Below, piece after piece: positions 19,014 to 28,010 of a stretch of 64,000 bases of DNA (position 1 is the first letter of the stretch; every line of letters starts with the position of its first letter). The stretch comes from Bifidobacterium psychraerophilum (GTDB lineage: Bacteria; Actinomycetota; Actinomycetes; Actinomycetales; Bifidobacteriaceae). Below the pieces are notes generated by a model, which was not told where the DNA came from, searched no databases, and saw only the letters and a list, made by a program, of their open reading frames with translations. The stretch is from NCBI RefSeq assembly GCF_000741705.1, contig NZ_JGZI01000010.1, positions 310,001 to 374,000 of the forward strand. Direction: 5' to 3'. The translations under genes were made by a program, and so were the position numbers.

Positions 19014-20189
19014 TCATTGAGGCCGAGCATCACGCGGAAGACGGATCGCCATCGTCCATTCATGTTCGTCGGCGTTGCAGTCCATGCTGCCACCCCTCTC
19101 CTTCACGGCGCTTTCGATCAGATGCAGGCCCGGACCCGAAGTGCCGAGATCCGAGGGCTTGTCCTGAAGCGTCAGATTCGAGGACAACACACTGACCGCA
19201 TCAGTGTCGAAGGTAATGCGGAAGAGGTATTCACCGGGCCTGCCGTATTTGGCTATGTTATTGGACAGCTCATCGATCATTCGTGCGACTTCCAGGCACT
19301 GCCCGGTGTCGGCGAACTCATCGATGCCGATGATCTCGATACGCCCGGTAAAACCCAACGCCGCAAGTTTCCGCTCCGCCGCGCATGTTCTCTGATGCAG
19401 GATCCGCTCCCCATCGGAGCCCTGGATCTCGGGGACCGGGATGCTTTCCAGGGTGCGTCGTGCGGGCTCGATCACCTGTTCACGCAGCTGGTGCAGCACT
19501 TCGCTCACCATGCCTTCGAGATCCTGGATCTCCTGTTTGGCGGCCGGATCCACATCCGGGTCGCTGCGCCATAAACGACTGCGCTGTATGACATGCGTCA
19601 ATTCGCCTGCGATCCGGTCATGGAGCACATGCAGGTTCTCAAGTCTCTCGGTCTGGAATCGCAGACGCTGCTCGCTCAGCTCCCGCTCCTTCTGGGCCCG
19701 CATCGCCGACGTCTGTTTCTGTATGGCGAAACCGGCAAGCCCCGACAGCACATAGCTGCACGCAAGCCCCACATCCCCCACTGTTGGGGCCTCACCACCG
19801 AACACGACGCCTGAGAATGATGCCATCACATTCGCCGCCACGCATATGACGGGAATCAGCGGCTTGCGTCTCAGTCCGAGCACACCGAGCGCATACCATG
19901 TTCCCCAGAAGTCCGAAGGTCCCACCACGAGCACCGGAAGCAATGATTTGACGACGCTGAGCACCGACAGCCCCACGGATGCCGTCTCAGGCAATAAGGG
20001 CAGCACCGCCAGCAGCAGGGCGTAGATCACGGTGAAAGCCACACCGATGGCGGTGAAGCTTTTCCAGGCCAGGATCTCCATGGTCATGAAGGTCAGGCAT
20101 ATGCCGGATCCCGCGGCGTAACGGATATGGGACCGGTAGTTTCGCAACAGCTGCTGCATCGTTTTCTGTACGGTCGCGCCAAAGGCCAT
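19014..20189 (-). CDS. Sensor histidine kinase (LuxR/NarL-partner type)
   Basis: Membrane sensor of 391 residues: an N-terminal membrane domain with about five helices (residues 24-155), a short coiled linker, a dimerisation segment with LHDRIAGELTHV (likely phosphoacceptor His190), and an ATP-binding domain with the N-box IDELSNNIAKYG (305-316) and G-box SGPGLHLI (351-358). The LHD-type motif differs from the usual ELHD of NarL-partner kinases. The lack of a large external domain suggests a ligand seen at or in the membrane, such as a peptide. It starts directly after the regulator stop codon (TGAATG), so the two are translationally coupled. Its 3' end faces the small secreted peptide gene. 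Confidence 0.88.
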   Translation of the reverse strand: MAFGATVQKTMQQLLRNYRSHIRYAAGSGICLTFMTMEILAWKSFTAIGVAFTVIYALLLAVLPLLPETASVGLSVLSVVKSLLPVLVVGPSDFWGTWYALGVLGLRRKPLIPVICVAANVMASFSGVVFGGEAPTVGDVGLACSYVLSGLAGFAIQKQTSAMRAQKERELSEQRLRFQTERLENLHVLHDRIAGELTHVIQRSRLWRSDPDVDPAAKQEIQDLEGMVSEVLHQLREQVIEPARRTLESIPVPEIQGSDGERILHQRTCAAERKLAALGFTGRIEIIGIDEFADTGQCLEVARMIDELSNNIAKYGRPGEYLFRITFDTDAVSVLSSNLTLQDKPSDLGTSGPGLHLIESAVKERGGSMDCNADEHEWTMAIRLPRDARPQ

Positions 20190-20810
20190 TCAGATCAGAC
20201 CATCCCTGATGCAGATCGCGATGGCTTCGGTCCTGCTGTGGGCGTTGAGCTTGGCGTAGGCGCGTTTCATATGCACCTTGACCGTTGCGGGGCTGATCCC
20301 CAGACGAACCGCAATGGACTGCAAGGTGCGTCCCTGTGCGAACATACTGAAAATATCGCATTCGGTATCGTTCAACGCGATGATGCTGCCGGGCCCCTGC
20401 CAGTACATCGCGGCATCGTTTCCCACCACATGCCCCAGGGTCCTGACGATATTCATCACCGTCTCGTCCTTGTTCAGCACCGCCGAAATACCCGCCTGAC
20501 GGGCGGAATCCTGCTCATCCGGTGAACGCAGGGCGGTGATGCCCACGACTTTCATCGCCGGATACAGTGCTGTGATCTCACGCGCGAATTCGATGCCGCT
20601 CATCTCGGGTATGGACATATCGGTGAGTATGACCTGAGGCAGTGCCGCCTCGGCCTCGCACAGCTTCAGCGCGTTCCTCGGCACGGTCGTCGTCCAGAGC
20701 ACATGAATCGGAGCGGAGCTGCGTTTGAAGAGGATTTCGAGATAATCTACGGCATAGGGGTCGTTGTCCAGGATGCCAAGAGTCAGTTGCCCGCTGTCCG
20801 AGCCCCTCAT
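20190..20810 (-). CDS. LuxR/NarL-family response regulator
   Basis: DNA-binding partner of the adjacent kinase. The receiver domain has the acidic pair in GILDNDP, the phosphoacceptor Asp in VILTDMSIPEMSG (about residue 64), a Thr in VVGITAL and the Lys in VLNKDE. The C-terminal LuxR helix-turn-helix includes GRTLQSIAVRLGISPATVKV. The start is uncertain: ATG 20810 gives 206 residues and a normal N-terminus; ATG 20846 and GTG 20873 are in frame, and none has a clear ribosome binding site. It is the first gene of the two-gene minus-strand unit. Likely targets are the peptide gene or the LPXTG gene next door, by inference. Confidence 0.9.
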   Translation of the reverse strand: MRGSDSGQLTLGILDNDPYAVDYLEILFKRSSAPIHVLWTTTVPRNALKLCEAEAALPQVILTDMSIPEMSGIEFAREITALYPAMKVVGITALRSPDEQDSARQAGISAVLNKDETVMNIVRTLGHVVGNDAAMYWQGPGSIIALNDTECDIFSMFAQGRTLQSIAVRLGISPATVKVHMKRAYAKLNAHSRTEAIAICIRDGLI

Positions 20811-21027
20811 CTCTTCTGGAATTCCCAAAACCTCAACGCTCCTCATCTTGGATGATCGAGAATCATCGACCACAACCGGGTTGGTACATCAGCCTGTGCG
20901 AAGGTACGTCAGGCACTCCCTCTAGCTTCGCCTGCAGTCAGGACAGTCCATGCCCACCTTCATCGCCCTCGTGGCCTGCAGCGACATCCCCGTACCGCAA
21001 ACTCTCCCATCCCCCGTCATGAATCGC

Positions 21028-23169
21028 TCAGAATTCCCTGGCCACCTTGGGTTTTGTGGCGCTCATCAGCATGATGAAGCTTCTGGGCTGGGCCGTGATG
21101 TTGAATCCCGCCTCATACACCAGTTCCGGCCCTGCAGGGTTGAAGGTGTCCACCACCAGCTGCCATTTGTTGCCGTATTTCTCATCAGGGAGGGAGAATA
21201 CGATCGGCTCGTAGAAGGCGTTGAATATGCAGATGAAGTCATTGTCGACCATCGTCGAACCGAACCAGTCCTTTTCGGGAATGTCGGCGCCGTTGACGAA
21301 CACCATAACCGAGAATGCGTGGGTGTTGTTCCAATCGGTGCGGTCCATGATCGAACCGGTATGGTCGAACCATTCCACTTGTGGAACCGTGTCCGAGGTG
21401 TCCCCCGCCTCGCGCCCCATGAAGAAGCGTCTGCGATGGAGCACCGGGTGATCCAGACGAAGATGGATCAGCTTGGTGGAGAATGCGAGCAGCTCACGCT
21501 GGCTGTCATCCAGATCCCAATTCGTCCAGGAGATCTCATTGTCCTGGCAGTACGCGTTGTTATTGCCATGCTGGGTGCGGGCCACCTCATCCCCACCGCA
21601 GATCATCGGGATTCCTTGGCTGAACAGCAGCGTAGCCAGGAAATTCCTGCATTGGCGCGCCCTCAGCTCGTTGATGTCCCTGATCGATGTGGGACCTTCA
21701 ACGCCGCAGTTCCAGGAGCGATTGTTGCTTTCGCCGTCCCGGTTGTCCTCCCCGTTGGCCTCATTGTGCTTCTCGTTGTAGCTCACCAGATCGTTGAGTG
21801 TGAATCCATCATGCGCGGTCACGAAGTTCACCGAGGCGACCGGTCTGCGGCCATCATCCTGGTAGAGATCCGAGCTGCCCATCAAACGACTGGCGAATTC
21901 GGGCAGTGTCGATGGCTGCGACCGCCAGAAGTCACGGACGCAGTCACGGTAGCGGCCGTTCCATTCGCTCCAGGAGGATGGGAATCCTCCCACCTGGTAT
22001 CCGCCCGAACCCAAATCCCACGGTTCGGCGATCAGCTTGACCCGGGAGATGACGGGATCCTGCTCGACGATGTCGAAGAAGGCGGAGAGCTTGTCGACCT
22101 CCTGGAACTGCCTGGCGAGTGTGGCCGCAAGGTCGAAGCGGAATCCGTCCACATGCATTTCCGTGACCCAGTACCTCAACGAGTCCGTGATGAGTTGGAG
22201 CGCATGCGGCGAACGCATCAGCAGGGAGTTGCCGGTTCCTGTGGTATCGAAATAGTGGGCCTCGTCGCCATCGACCAACCTGTAATAGGATTTGTTGTCT
22301 ATGCCACGGAAGCTCAGTGTGGGACCCTGATCATTGCCTTCGGCGGTATGGTTGTACACCACGTCGAGGATCACCTCGATGCCGGCGCTGTGGAATGATT
22401 TCACCATCGATTTGAATTCATTGACCTGCTCTCCGCGGGCCCCTGAACTGGAATAGTCATTATGTGGCGCGAAGAAGCCGATGGTGTTGTATCCCCAATA
22501 ATTCGTCAGCCCCTTCTCCTGCAGGAAGGTGTCGTTGACGAACTGGTGGGTGGGCATCAGCTCTATGGCCGTGATGCCCAGCTTTTTGAGGTATTCGATG
22601 ACCGTCGGGTATGCGAGCCCAGCGTAGGTGCCGCGAATCTCGGGGGGTACATCCTGGTTGAGATTCGTCATGCCCCGCACATGGGCCTCGTAGATCACTG
22701 AATCGTGATAAGGGATGTATGGATGCTGGTCGTTACCCCAATCGAAATAGGGATTGACCACGGCCGACTTCATCGTGTGGGGTGCCGAATCCAGTGTGTT
22801 GAGCGAACCTTCATCATGGCCTTCACCGTGCCAGTAAGAGAACAGGCTCTCATCACCATCTATGTTGCCCTCGATGGCCTTGGCATAGGGGTCGAGCAGC
22901 AGTTTGTTCGGATTGCAGCGTTGTCCGTGAGCGGGGTCGTAGGGGCCGTGGACACGGAAGCCGTATCGCTGACCTGGTTGGATTCCCGGAAGGTAGTTGT
23001 GCCATATGAAGGAGTTCTGCTCGCTCATCGCGATACGTGTTTCGTTGTCATCATCGTCGAACAAACAGAGTTCGATTTTTTCCGCCGCCTGTGAGAAGAC
23101 CGCAAAGTTGACACCAGCACCGTCATAACTGGCACCAAGCGGATACATGGAACCTGGTCTTATTTGCAT
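21028..23169 (-). CDS. glgX: Glycogen debranching enzyme GlgX
   Basis: GH13 isoamylase-type enzyme hydrolysing alpha-1,6 branches of (partly degraded) glycogen. The 713 residues include an N-terminal CBM48 domain (GVNFAVFSQAAEKIELCLFD) and a TIM barrel with the nucleophile Asp in DGFRFDLAA, acid/base Glu in LIAEPWDLG and transition-state Asp in FVTAHDGFTLND. ATG 23169 starts MQIRPGSMYPLGA; there is no Shine-Dalgarno, but the -10-like GATACT lies seven bases upstream on the minus strand, suggesting a leaderless message. The longer frame to 23265 is therefore not used. The branching enzyme glgB is encoded at 41.6 kb, not in the same operon. Confidence 0.96.
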   Translation of the reverse strand: MQIRPGSMYPLGASYDGAGVNFAVFSQAAEKIELCLFDDDDNETRIAMSEQNSFIWHNYLPGIQPGQRYGFRVHGPYDPAHGQRCNPNKLLLDPYAKAIEGNIDGDESLFSYWHGEGHDEGSLNTLDSAPHTMKSAVVNPYFDWGNDQHPYIPYHDSVIYEAHVRGMTNLNQDVPPEIRGTYAGLAYPTVIEYLKKLGITAIELMPTHQFVNDTFLQEKGLTNYWGYNTIGFFAPHNDYSSSGARGEQVNEFKSMVKSFHSAGIEVILDVVYNHTAEGNDQGPTLSFRGIDNKSYYRLVDGDEAHYFDTTGTGNSLLMRSPHALQLITDSLRYWVTEMHVDGFRFDLAATLARQFQEVDKLSAFFDIVEQDPVISRVKLIAEPWDLGSGGYQVGGFPSSWSEWNGRYRDCVRDFWRSQPSTLPEFASRLMGSSDLYQDDGRRPVASVNFVTAHDGFTLNDLVSYNEKHNEANGEDNRDGESNNRSWNCGVEGPTSIRDINELRARQCRNFLATLLFSQGIPMICGGDEVARTQHGNNNAYCQDNEISWTNWDLDDSQRELLAFSTKLIHLRLDHPVLHRRRFFMGREAGDTSDTVPQVEWFDHTGSIMDRTDWNNTHAFSVMVFVNGADIPEKDWFGSTMVDNDFICIFNAFYEPIVFSLPDEKYGNKWQLVVDTFNPAGPELVYEAGFNITAQPRSFIMLMSATKPKVAREF

Positions 23170-23311
23170 AGTTACTAGTATCGCATTATCTTCTGTGTTT
23201 CCATTGCAATCCGCGGTCCAGCGCTTCGTGACAAATCGCACAGATGATGGACTTCGACCTGGCACCCGCGTGCCTTGCAGGGCTCAGCTCCGATAGCTCG
23301 GATCATGTGCC

Positions 23312-24205
23312 TCAGATGCGCAAGGACCAGGGATCGGTGTTCAGGGCGGAGATTGTCAGCTGCGGGCGAACTCCGTAACGCTCCTGGACCCGAGCGGGAA
23401 TATCGATTCCGGCATGGTGGAACCACAGACTCTCGATAGCGCTGTGAGGCGTATTGATCAATGCAGGGCGTATATGGCCATCGCCGCTGCCGAGAGCGAC
23501 GCCTGCACCGCGCATCGCAGCCTCGTATCGCGCCTGCTCGATCGCATCGAGCGCCGGATGGTGGCGCAGGTCGCTCGTTACGAACACATCGGCCCCGCAT
23601 GCACGCACGTCGTCGAACATCGAATCTCCCGAGCCTGGTAGGACCGCGACCCGGCTGACCGGCGCCTCAAGATCCCCGCTGACCTGCACACCCGCCTGGG
23701 TGAAGGGCAGCGCATCCTTCACCCGCATCGCGAAATCTCGCAGGCTCATGGCCTGCGGCAATACGCCGACCCTACCCAGTCCCACCTGGTGTTCGGACAG
23801 CTCGTCATTGATGGGCAGCAACGGTCTCAGATCCTGAAGGCCAAAAGCCTCCGCCGCGCCTTCGGCCACGCCACGGTACGCTGCATCCGCATTGGTGTGC
23901 CCCACCCACAAGGCACAATGGTGTTCGATGAGCCTGCGGATGATCTCGCCGCGAAAGCCAAGACCCGAAACCTCATGAACGGATCGGAAGAGCAAGGGAT
24001 GATGCGTGACCAGTAGATCCGCGCCCTGTTCTATCGCCTCATCCACGACCTGGGGCGTCGGATCGACGGCGCAGTGAATGGCATGCACCGGCGCGCAGAG
24101 ATCCCCGACGATCAGGCCGGGTGCATCCCAGTCCTCGGCATACCGTAAAGGGTAGAGCTCTTGGAGAACCCCGATCACCTGTTCGAGTCTGAGTGCATCC
24201 GCCAT
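23312..24205 (-). CDS. Nif3-like dinuclear metal-centre protein
   Basis: Member of the Nif3/YbgI (GTP cyclohydrolase 1 type 2 homologue) family, hexameric proteins with a two-metal site of unsettled function. Metal-ligand motifs are visible: LLVTHHPLLF, VGHTNAD and the C-terminal HPALD and LGSGDGH stretches. The length of 297 residues is normal. ATG 24205 is preceded by AAAGG; TTG 24211 is an alternative. It lies 15 bp after polA on the same strand, so it is probably the last gene of a pdtaR-polA-nif3 unit. Confidence 0.88.
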   Translation of the reverse strand: MADALRLEQVIGVLQELYPLRYAEDWDAPGLIVGDLCAPVHAIHCAVDPTPQVVDEAIEQGADLLVTHHPLLFRSVHEVSGLGFRGEIIRRLIEHHCALWVGHTNADAAYRGVAEGAAEAFGLQDLRPLLPINDELSEHQVGLGRVGVLPQAMSLRDFAMRVKDALPFTQAGVQVSGDLEAPVSRVAVLPGSGDSMFDDVRACGADVFVTSDLRHHPALDAIEQARYEAAMRGAGVALGSGDGHIRPALINTPHSAIESLWFHHAGIDIPARVQERYGVRPQLTISALNTDPWSLRI

Positions 24206-24220
24206 CGTCAATCACGCCTT

Positions 24221-27100
24221 TCAGTGCGCGGCAAGCTGCCAGTCATCACCGAGACCGGTGGAGACATCCAGTGGCACGGCGATCTCGACGGCATGCTCCA
24301 TCGCGTCCTTGACCAGTCGTGTCGCCTGTTCCTGCTCGCCATCGGCGATTTCGACGACAAGTTCATCGTGTATCTGCAGAATGATCCTGCTGCGCAAACC
24401 CGCCTTGATGAGCTCCTGATCGGCCTTCACCATCGCGATCTTCATGATGTCCGCTGCTGAACCTTGGATGGGCGCATTCAGCGCTCCGCGTTCCGCCGCG
24501 TCACGGGCCTGGCGATTCGTTGATTTGAGACCCGGGAAGTATCGTCTGCGGCCGAACATCGTTTCGGTGTAGCCCTTCTCGCGGGCTGTATCCACGAGTG
24601 ATTCGAGGTAATCCCTCACCTTGCCGAAAGTCGCGAAGTACTTTTCCTTGAGCACGTCGGCCGCCGCCGGGCTGATGCGCAGCTGCTGCGCCAGACCGTA
24701 GGTGCTCAATCCATATGCCAGCCCGTAACTCATCGCCTTGACGTGCGAACGCTGATCCTGCGTAATGTCGTCAACCGGCAGATCGTAGACCAGACTCGCC
24801 ACGTATTTGTGGAAATCACGACCCGAACGGAAGGCTTCGATAAGGGCCTCATCACCGGAGAGATCGGCCATGATGCGCAATTCAACCTGTGAATAATCCG
24901 AACTCAGCAGGGATATGAAGCCTGGTCCGGGCACGAAAGCGGAACGTATCTCGCGCCCCTGCGCATTCCGGTTCGGGATGTTCTGCAGGTTCGGGTCCAC
25001 CGAGCTCAGGCGCCCGGTGGCCGCAACGGTCTGTTCGAAGGTCGTGTGGATACGGCCGTCGCGTGGATTGACCGCATCGAGCAGGGTCTGCACTATCTGC
25101 TTGAGCTTATTGGTCTCCCGGTGCCTCAGCAGGGCTCCGAGGAAGGTGTTCGCACGCTCGTTATCGACCGATTTCAGATACATATCCTGCAAGGCCGCAG
25201 CATTCGTGGTGTAGGAACCGCTTTTGGTCTTGCGGGAGTGACGCAGGCCCATGTCCTCGAAGAGCACCTGCTGCAACTGCTTGGGACTCTGCAGGTTGAC
25301 CTTCGTGCCCGCCTTCTCCCAGGCCAATTCCTGTGCCTGACGTGCATCGGCGGCGAACTGGTCGCGCATATTCACCAGGCGTTCGCCATCAATGGCGGCA
25401 CCATACGACTCCATCCTGGACAGTGTTGATGAGACCGGCATCTCGATGTCCGTCAGTAGCTTCAGCTGCCGCCGTTCATCAATGACCGGAGCCAGGTATC
25501 TGGCGAGTTTATAGACCAGACCGGCGCGTCGGAGCAGGAGTTCCTCATGCTGCCGCCGCTCTTCGTCATTGCCCTCGGCCGTCTCGTCATCGAAGGCGAA
25601 GGCCCCCTGTGTTGACGAGGACTTGCTCTCCGCGGGGCTTTCAATCTGCAGGAAATGCTCGGCCGCACGTTCCACCGAATCCGGGTGGAAATCCGGGTGC
25701 ACCAGATATCCGGCCAGTTTGGTGTCCAGCACGGGCTGTGGCAGCGGCAGATGAGCCGACGCCAGCATATGACTGTGCTCCTTGTATCCGTGGACCGCGG
25801 CCTGACTCGCGTATGTGTCGAGCACGGCGGCGACGCCTTCGTGAAGGGAGTCGTCGTCATCTTGGCTGAAGGCGGATGCCTCCAGAATCACAGCGTGACC
25901 GTCTGCGGACATGAAGGTCAACGACGCACAGCTTGCACGGCCTGGCCGATCATCGCCCTCGGCGCTTAAAATCCACGATTGTGCGACATCGTCGGCGCAG
26001 TGCCCAGACTGCTGGTCGCCCTGTTCACCGTGTTCCTCAGCACCCGTTGTGGCGGGGTCCTCCCGACCGCCCGAAACGGTGACGAGGTGCTCATGCGCCC
26101 AGCGCATCAGCTCATCCTTCGTCGAGACCGTATCGAGCACGGCGTCCGGCTCCTCCTCCGCGTCCGGCGTTGATTCCTGGGCCGCATCAGCGACCGGCAT
26201 GCAGTTGAAGGCTTTCAGCACCCGATTGCGCGTGCGCTCCCCGAATTGAAGTTTGGCGAACAATTCCTTCGCGGCATCGGTATCGACATCACCGAAGGTC
26301 AGATCCCCGACCTCGACACCGAGGTCCAGATCGCGTACCAAGGCATTGACCTTGCGGTTCAGACGGACCTGATCGATGTTCTCGCGAAGCGCCTGTCCTT
26401 TTTTGCCTCCGATGGAGTCGGCGTGTTCGAGGATACCTTCCAAACCGCCATATTCGTTGATCCATTTGGCCGCGAAACCATCGCCCACACCAGGGACGCC
26501 CGGGATGTTGTCGGCCGTCTCGCCCCTCATCGCGGCAAGCTCGGGATATTGAACAGGCGTCACATGATACTTCTCCACGATGGCATCGGGAGTCATATGT
26601 TTGAGCTCTTTGAAGTGGTGACCCGGATACAGCACGGTGATCCGCTCGTCGACGAGCTGGAAGGCGTCCCTGTCCCCCGAAAGCACCAGGGTGCGGAAAC
26701 CGGCCTGCTCACCCATCGTGGCCAGGGTACCGATGACATCATCGCCCTCGAATCCGGGCTTCTCGATATAGGTCACCCCGAGGGAACGCAGCAGATCCTG
26801 AATCAGTGGCAGCTGGCTCAGCAGCTCTTCGGGGGCAGCATCCCTCGTACCTTTGTATTGCGGGAGCATCTCGTTGCGGAAGGTGCCGCCCTTGACATCG
26901 AAGGCCACGGCAAGGTGGGTGGGATGCTCGGATTCGATGACCTGCGCGAGCATCGTGGAGAATCCCCACACCGCATTCGTGCTCTGGCCTGCATCGTTGC
27001 TGAAACTCTCGACCGGAAGGGCGAAAAACGCCCTGAACGCCAGGGAGTGACCATCGACCACCAGGAGCGTGTTGTCATCCTTCTGTTCTTGCGACGTCAT
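24221..27100 (-). CDS. polA: DNA polymerase I
   Basis: Repair and Okazaki-fragment polymerase, 959 residues. The N-terminal 5'-3' flap nuclease has VVDGHSLAFRAF and FEGDDVIGTLA, and a helix-hairpin-helix GVPGVGDGFAAKW. The middle domain is at the 3'-5' exonuclease position but shows no DxE catalytic motif and carries an acidic, low-complexity stretch at about 310-370. The C-terminal polymerase has motif A LLSSDYSQVELRIMA, the finger helix and motif C QIHDELVVE. ATG 27100 follows AGGAGG. It lies 26 bp after pdtaR and 15 bp before the Nif3 gene. Confidence 0.97.
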   Translation of the reverse strand: MTSQEQKDDNTLLVVDGHSLAFRAFFALPVESFSNDAGQSTNAVWGFSTMLAQVIESEHPTHLAVAFDVKGGTFRNEMLPQYKGTRDAAPEELLSQLPLIQDLLRSLGVTYIEKPGFEGDDVIGTLATMGEQAGFRTLVLSGDRDAFQLVDERITVLYPGHHFKELKHMTPDAIVEKYHVTPVQYPELAAMRGETADNIPGVPGVGDGFAAKWINEYGGLEGILEHADSIGGKKGQALRENIDQVRLNRKVNALVRDLDLGVEVGDLTFGDVDTDAAKELFAKLQFGERTRNRVLKAFNCMPVADAAQESTPDAEEEPDAVLDTVSTKDELMRWAHEHLVTVSGGREDPATTGAEEHGEQGDQQSGHCADDVAQSWILSAEGDDRPGRASCASLTFMSADGHAVILEASAFSQDDDDSLHEGVAAVLDTYASQAAVHGYKEHSHMLASAHLPLPQPVLDTKLAGYLVHPDFHPDSVERAAEHFLQIESPAESKSSSTQGAFAFDDETAEGNDEERRQHEELLLRRAGLVYKLARYLAPVIDERRQLKLLTDIEMPVSSTLSRMESYGAAIDGERLVNMRDQFAADARQAQELAWEKAGTKVNLQSPKQLQQVLFEDMGLRHSRKTKSGSYTTNAAALQDMYLKSVDNERANTFLGALLRHRETNKLKQIVQTLLDAVNPRDGRIHTTFEQTVAATGRLSSVDPNLQNIPNRNAQGREIRSAFVPGPGFISLLSSDYSQVELRIMADLSGDEALIEAFRSGRDFHKYVASLVYDLPVDDITQDQRSHVKAMSYGLAYGLSTYGLAQQLRISPAAADVLKEKYFATFGKVRDYLESLVDTAREKGYTETMFGRRRYFPGLKSTNRQARDAAERGALNAPIQGSAADIMKIAMVKADQELIKAGLRSRIILQIHDELVVEIADGEQEQATRLVKDAMEHAVEIAVPLDVSTGLGDDWQLAAH

Positions 27101-27126
27101 CCCCTGTGGCCTCCTGATGCTGTTGT

Positions 27127-27741
27127 TTAATCTTCGCCGTCTACCTGTGCGATAACCGCATCCGCGACTTCCTGCATCGTCAGACGCCTATCCATCGAGG
27201 TCTTCTGAATCCACCGGAAGGCTTCAGACTCGCTCAGGCCCATGTTCTCCATCAGGAGACCCTTGGCGCGATCGACACGTTTACGGGCCTCGAAACGGGC
27301 CTTCATATCGGTCACTTCATCGCGAAGCGCGTTGATCTGATCGTATCGGGACATCGCAACCTCAAGCGCGGGCAGAAGCTTTTCAGGCACGAAAGGCTTG
27401 ACCACATAGGCCATGGCGCCTGCATCGGCGGCCTTCTCGACCAGGCTGCGCTGTGAGAACGCTGTAAGCATAACGACAGGGGCGATATTGTTCTCGCCGA
27501 TCTCCGTTGCGGCGGAAATGCCATCCCTGCCGGGCATCTTGACATCCATCACAACCACGTCGGGCTTCAGCTCTTTGGTGAGGTCGACGGCTTCCTGACC
27601 GCTGGCCGCCTGGCCAACGACATCGTAACCGGCATCCTTGAGGGCTTCCACGATATCCAGGCGAATGAGGGCCTCATCCTCGGCCACAACAACCGTGCGG
27701 CCTTCCGAAATCTCTTCAACCCCTGCGCTATCTGCAACCAT
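27127..27741 (-). CDS. pdtaR: ANTAR-domain response regulator, PdtaR-like
   Basis: RNA-binding antitermination regulator. The receiver domain (GRTVVVAEDEALIRLDIVEA) has phosphoacceptor Asp66 in VVVMDVKMPGRDG and the switch residues in MLTAFS and VVKPF; the C-terminal ANTAR helices include RAKGLLMENMGLSESEAF. From ATG 27741 it has 204 residues; the site GAGGG lies just upstream. ATG 27753 and 27768 are alternatives. It is the first gene of a unit with polA. Its usual kinase PdtaS is encoded at 61-62.5 kb in this window. Confidence 0.93.
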   Translation of the reverse strand: MVADSAGVEEISEGRTVVVAEDEALIRLDIVEALKDAGYDVVGQAASGQEAVDLTKELKPDVVVMDVKMPGRDGISAATEIGENNIAPVVMLTAFSQRSLVEKAADAGAMAYVVKPFVPEKLLPALEVAMSRYDQINALRDEVTDMKARFEARKRVDRAKGLLMENMGLSESEAFRWIQKTSMDRRLTMQEVADAVIAQVDGED

Positions 27742-27824
27742 AGCCACCCTCATTTCGTAACTTCCCATCCGAGCTAGGCTTCCATGCTTCCCCGGGACGC
27801 ATCTATCGGACAGATCTTGGACAG

Positions 27825-27898
27825 TGCCCCTGGTGAGACTCGAACTCACACTGCACGGATTTTGAGGCCGTTTCCTCTACCAATTGGGATACAGGGGC
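27825..27898 (-). tRNA. tRNA-Leu-like (anticodon CAA), short variable arm
   Basis: A cloverleaf reads on the minus strand: acceptor GCCCCTG/CAGGGGC with discriminator A, a weak three-pair D-stem, D-loop AATTGGTAG, anticodon loop CTCAAAA (anticodon CAA, leucine), T-stem GTGAG/CTCAC with loop TTCGAGT. The anticodon stem ACGGC/TCCGT has a C-T mismatch at its inner pair. The variable region is only five bases, whereas bacterial leucine tRNAs normally have a long variable arm. It lies about 84 bp upstream of pdtaR. Confidence 0.8.
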
Positions 27899-28010
27899 TT
27901 TTTGTACCTTTTGGGAATTTACCACATTCTCCAGACTGCGCAAGCTGACCGGTATGTGGGACCTACAATACAAGTGTACAAACGCTATTTGAGACCCCAA
28001 AGGAGACATC

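Noticed and set aside
14095-20873. Mobile element or genomic island around the surface-protein and peptide genes
   Set aside because: No integrase, transposase, terminal repeats or tRNA-derived duplication was seen at either side; the tRNA-Pro at 13158 is intact with no second partial copy.
20950-22398. 482-codon plus-strand frame opposite glgX
   Set aside because: Antisense shadow; glgX catalytic residues are all intact on the other strand.
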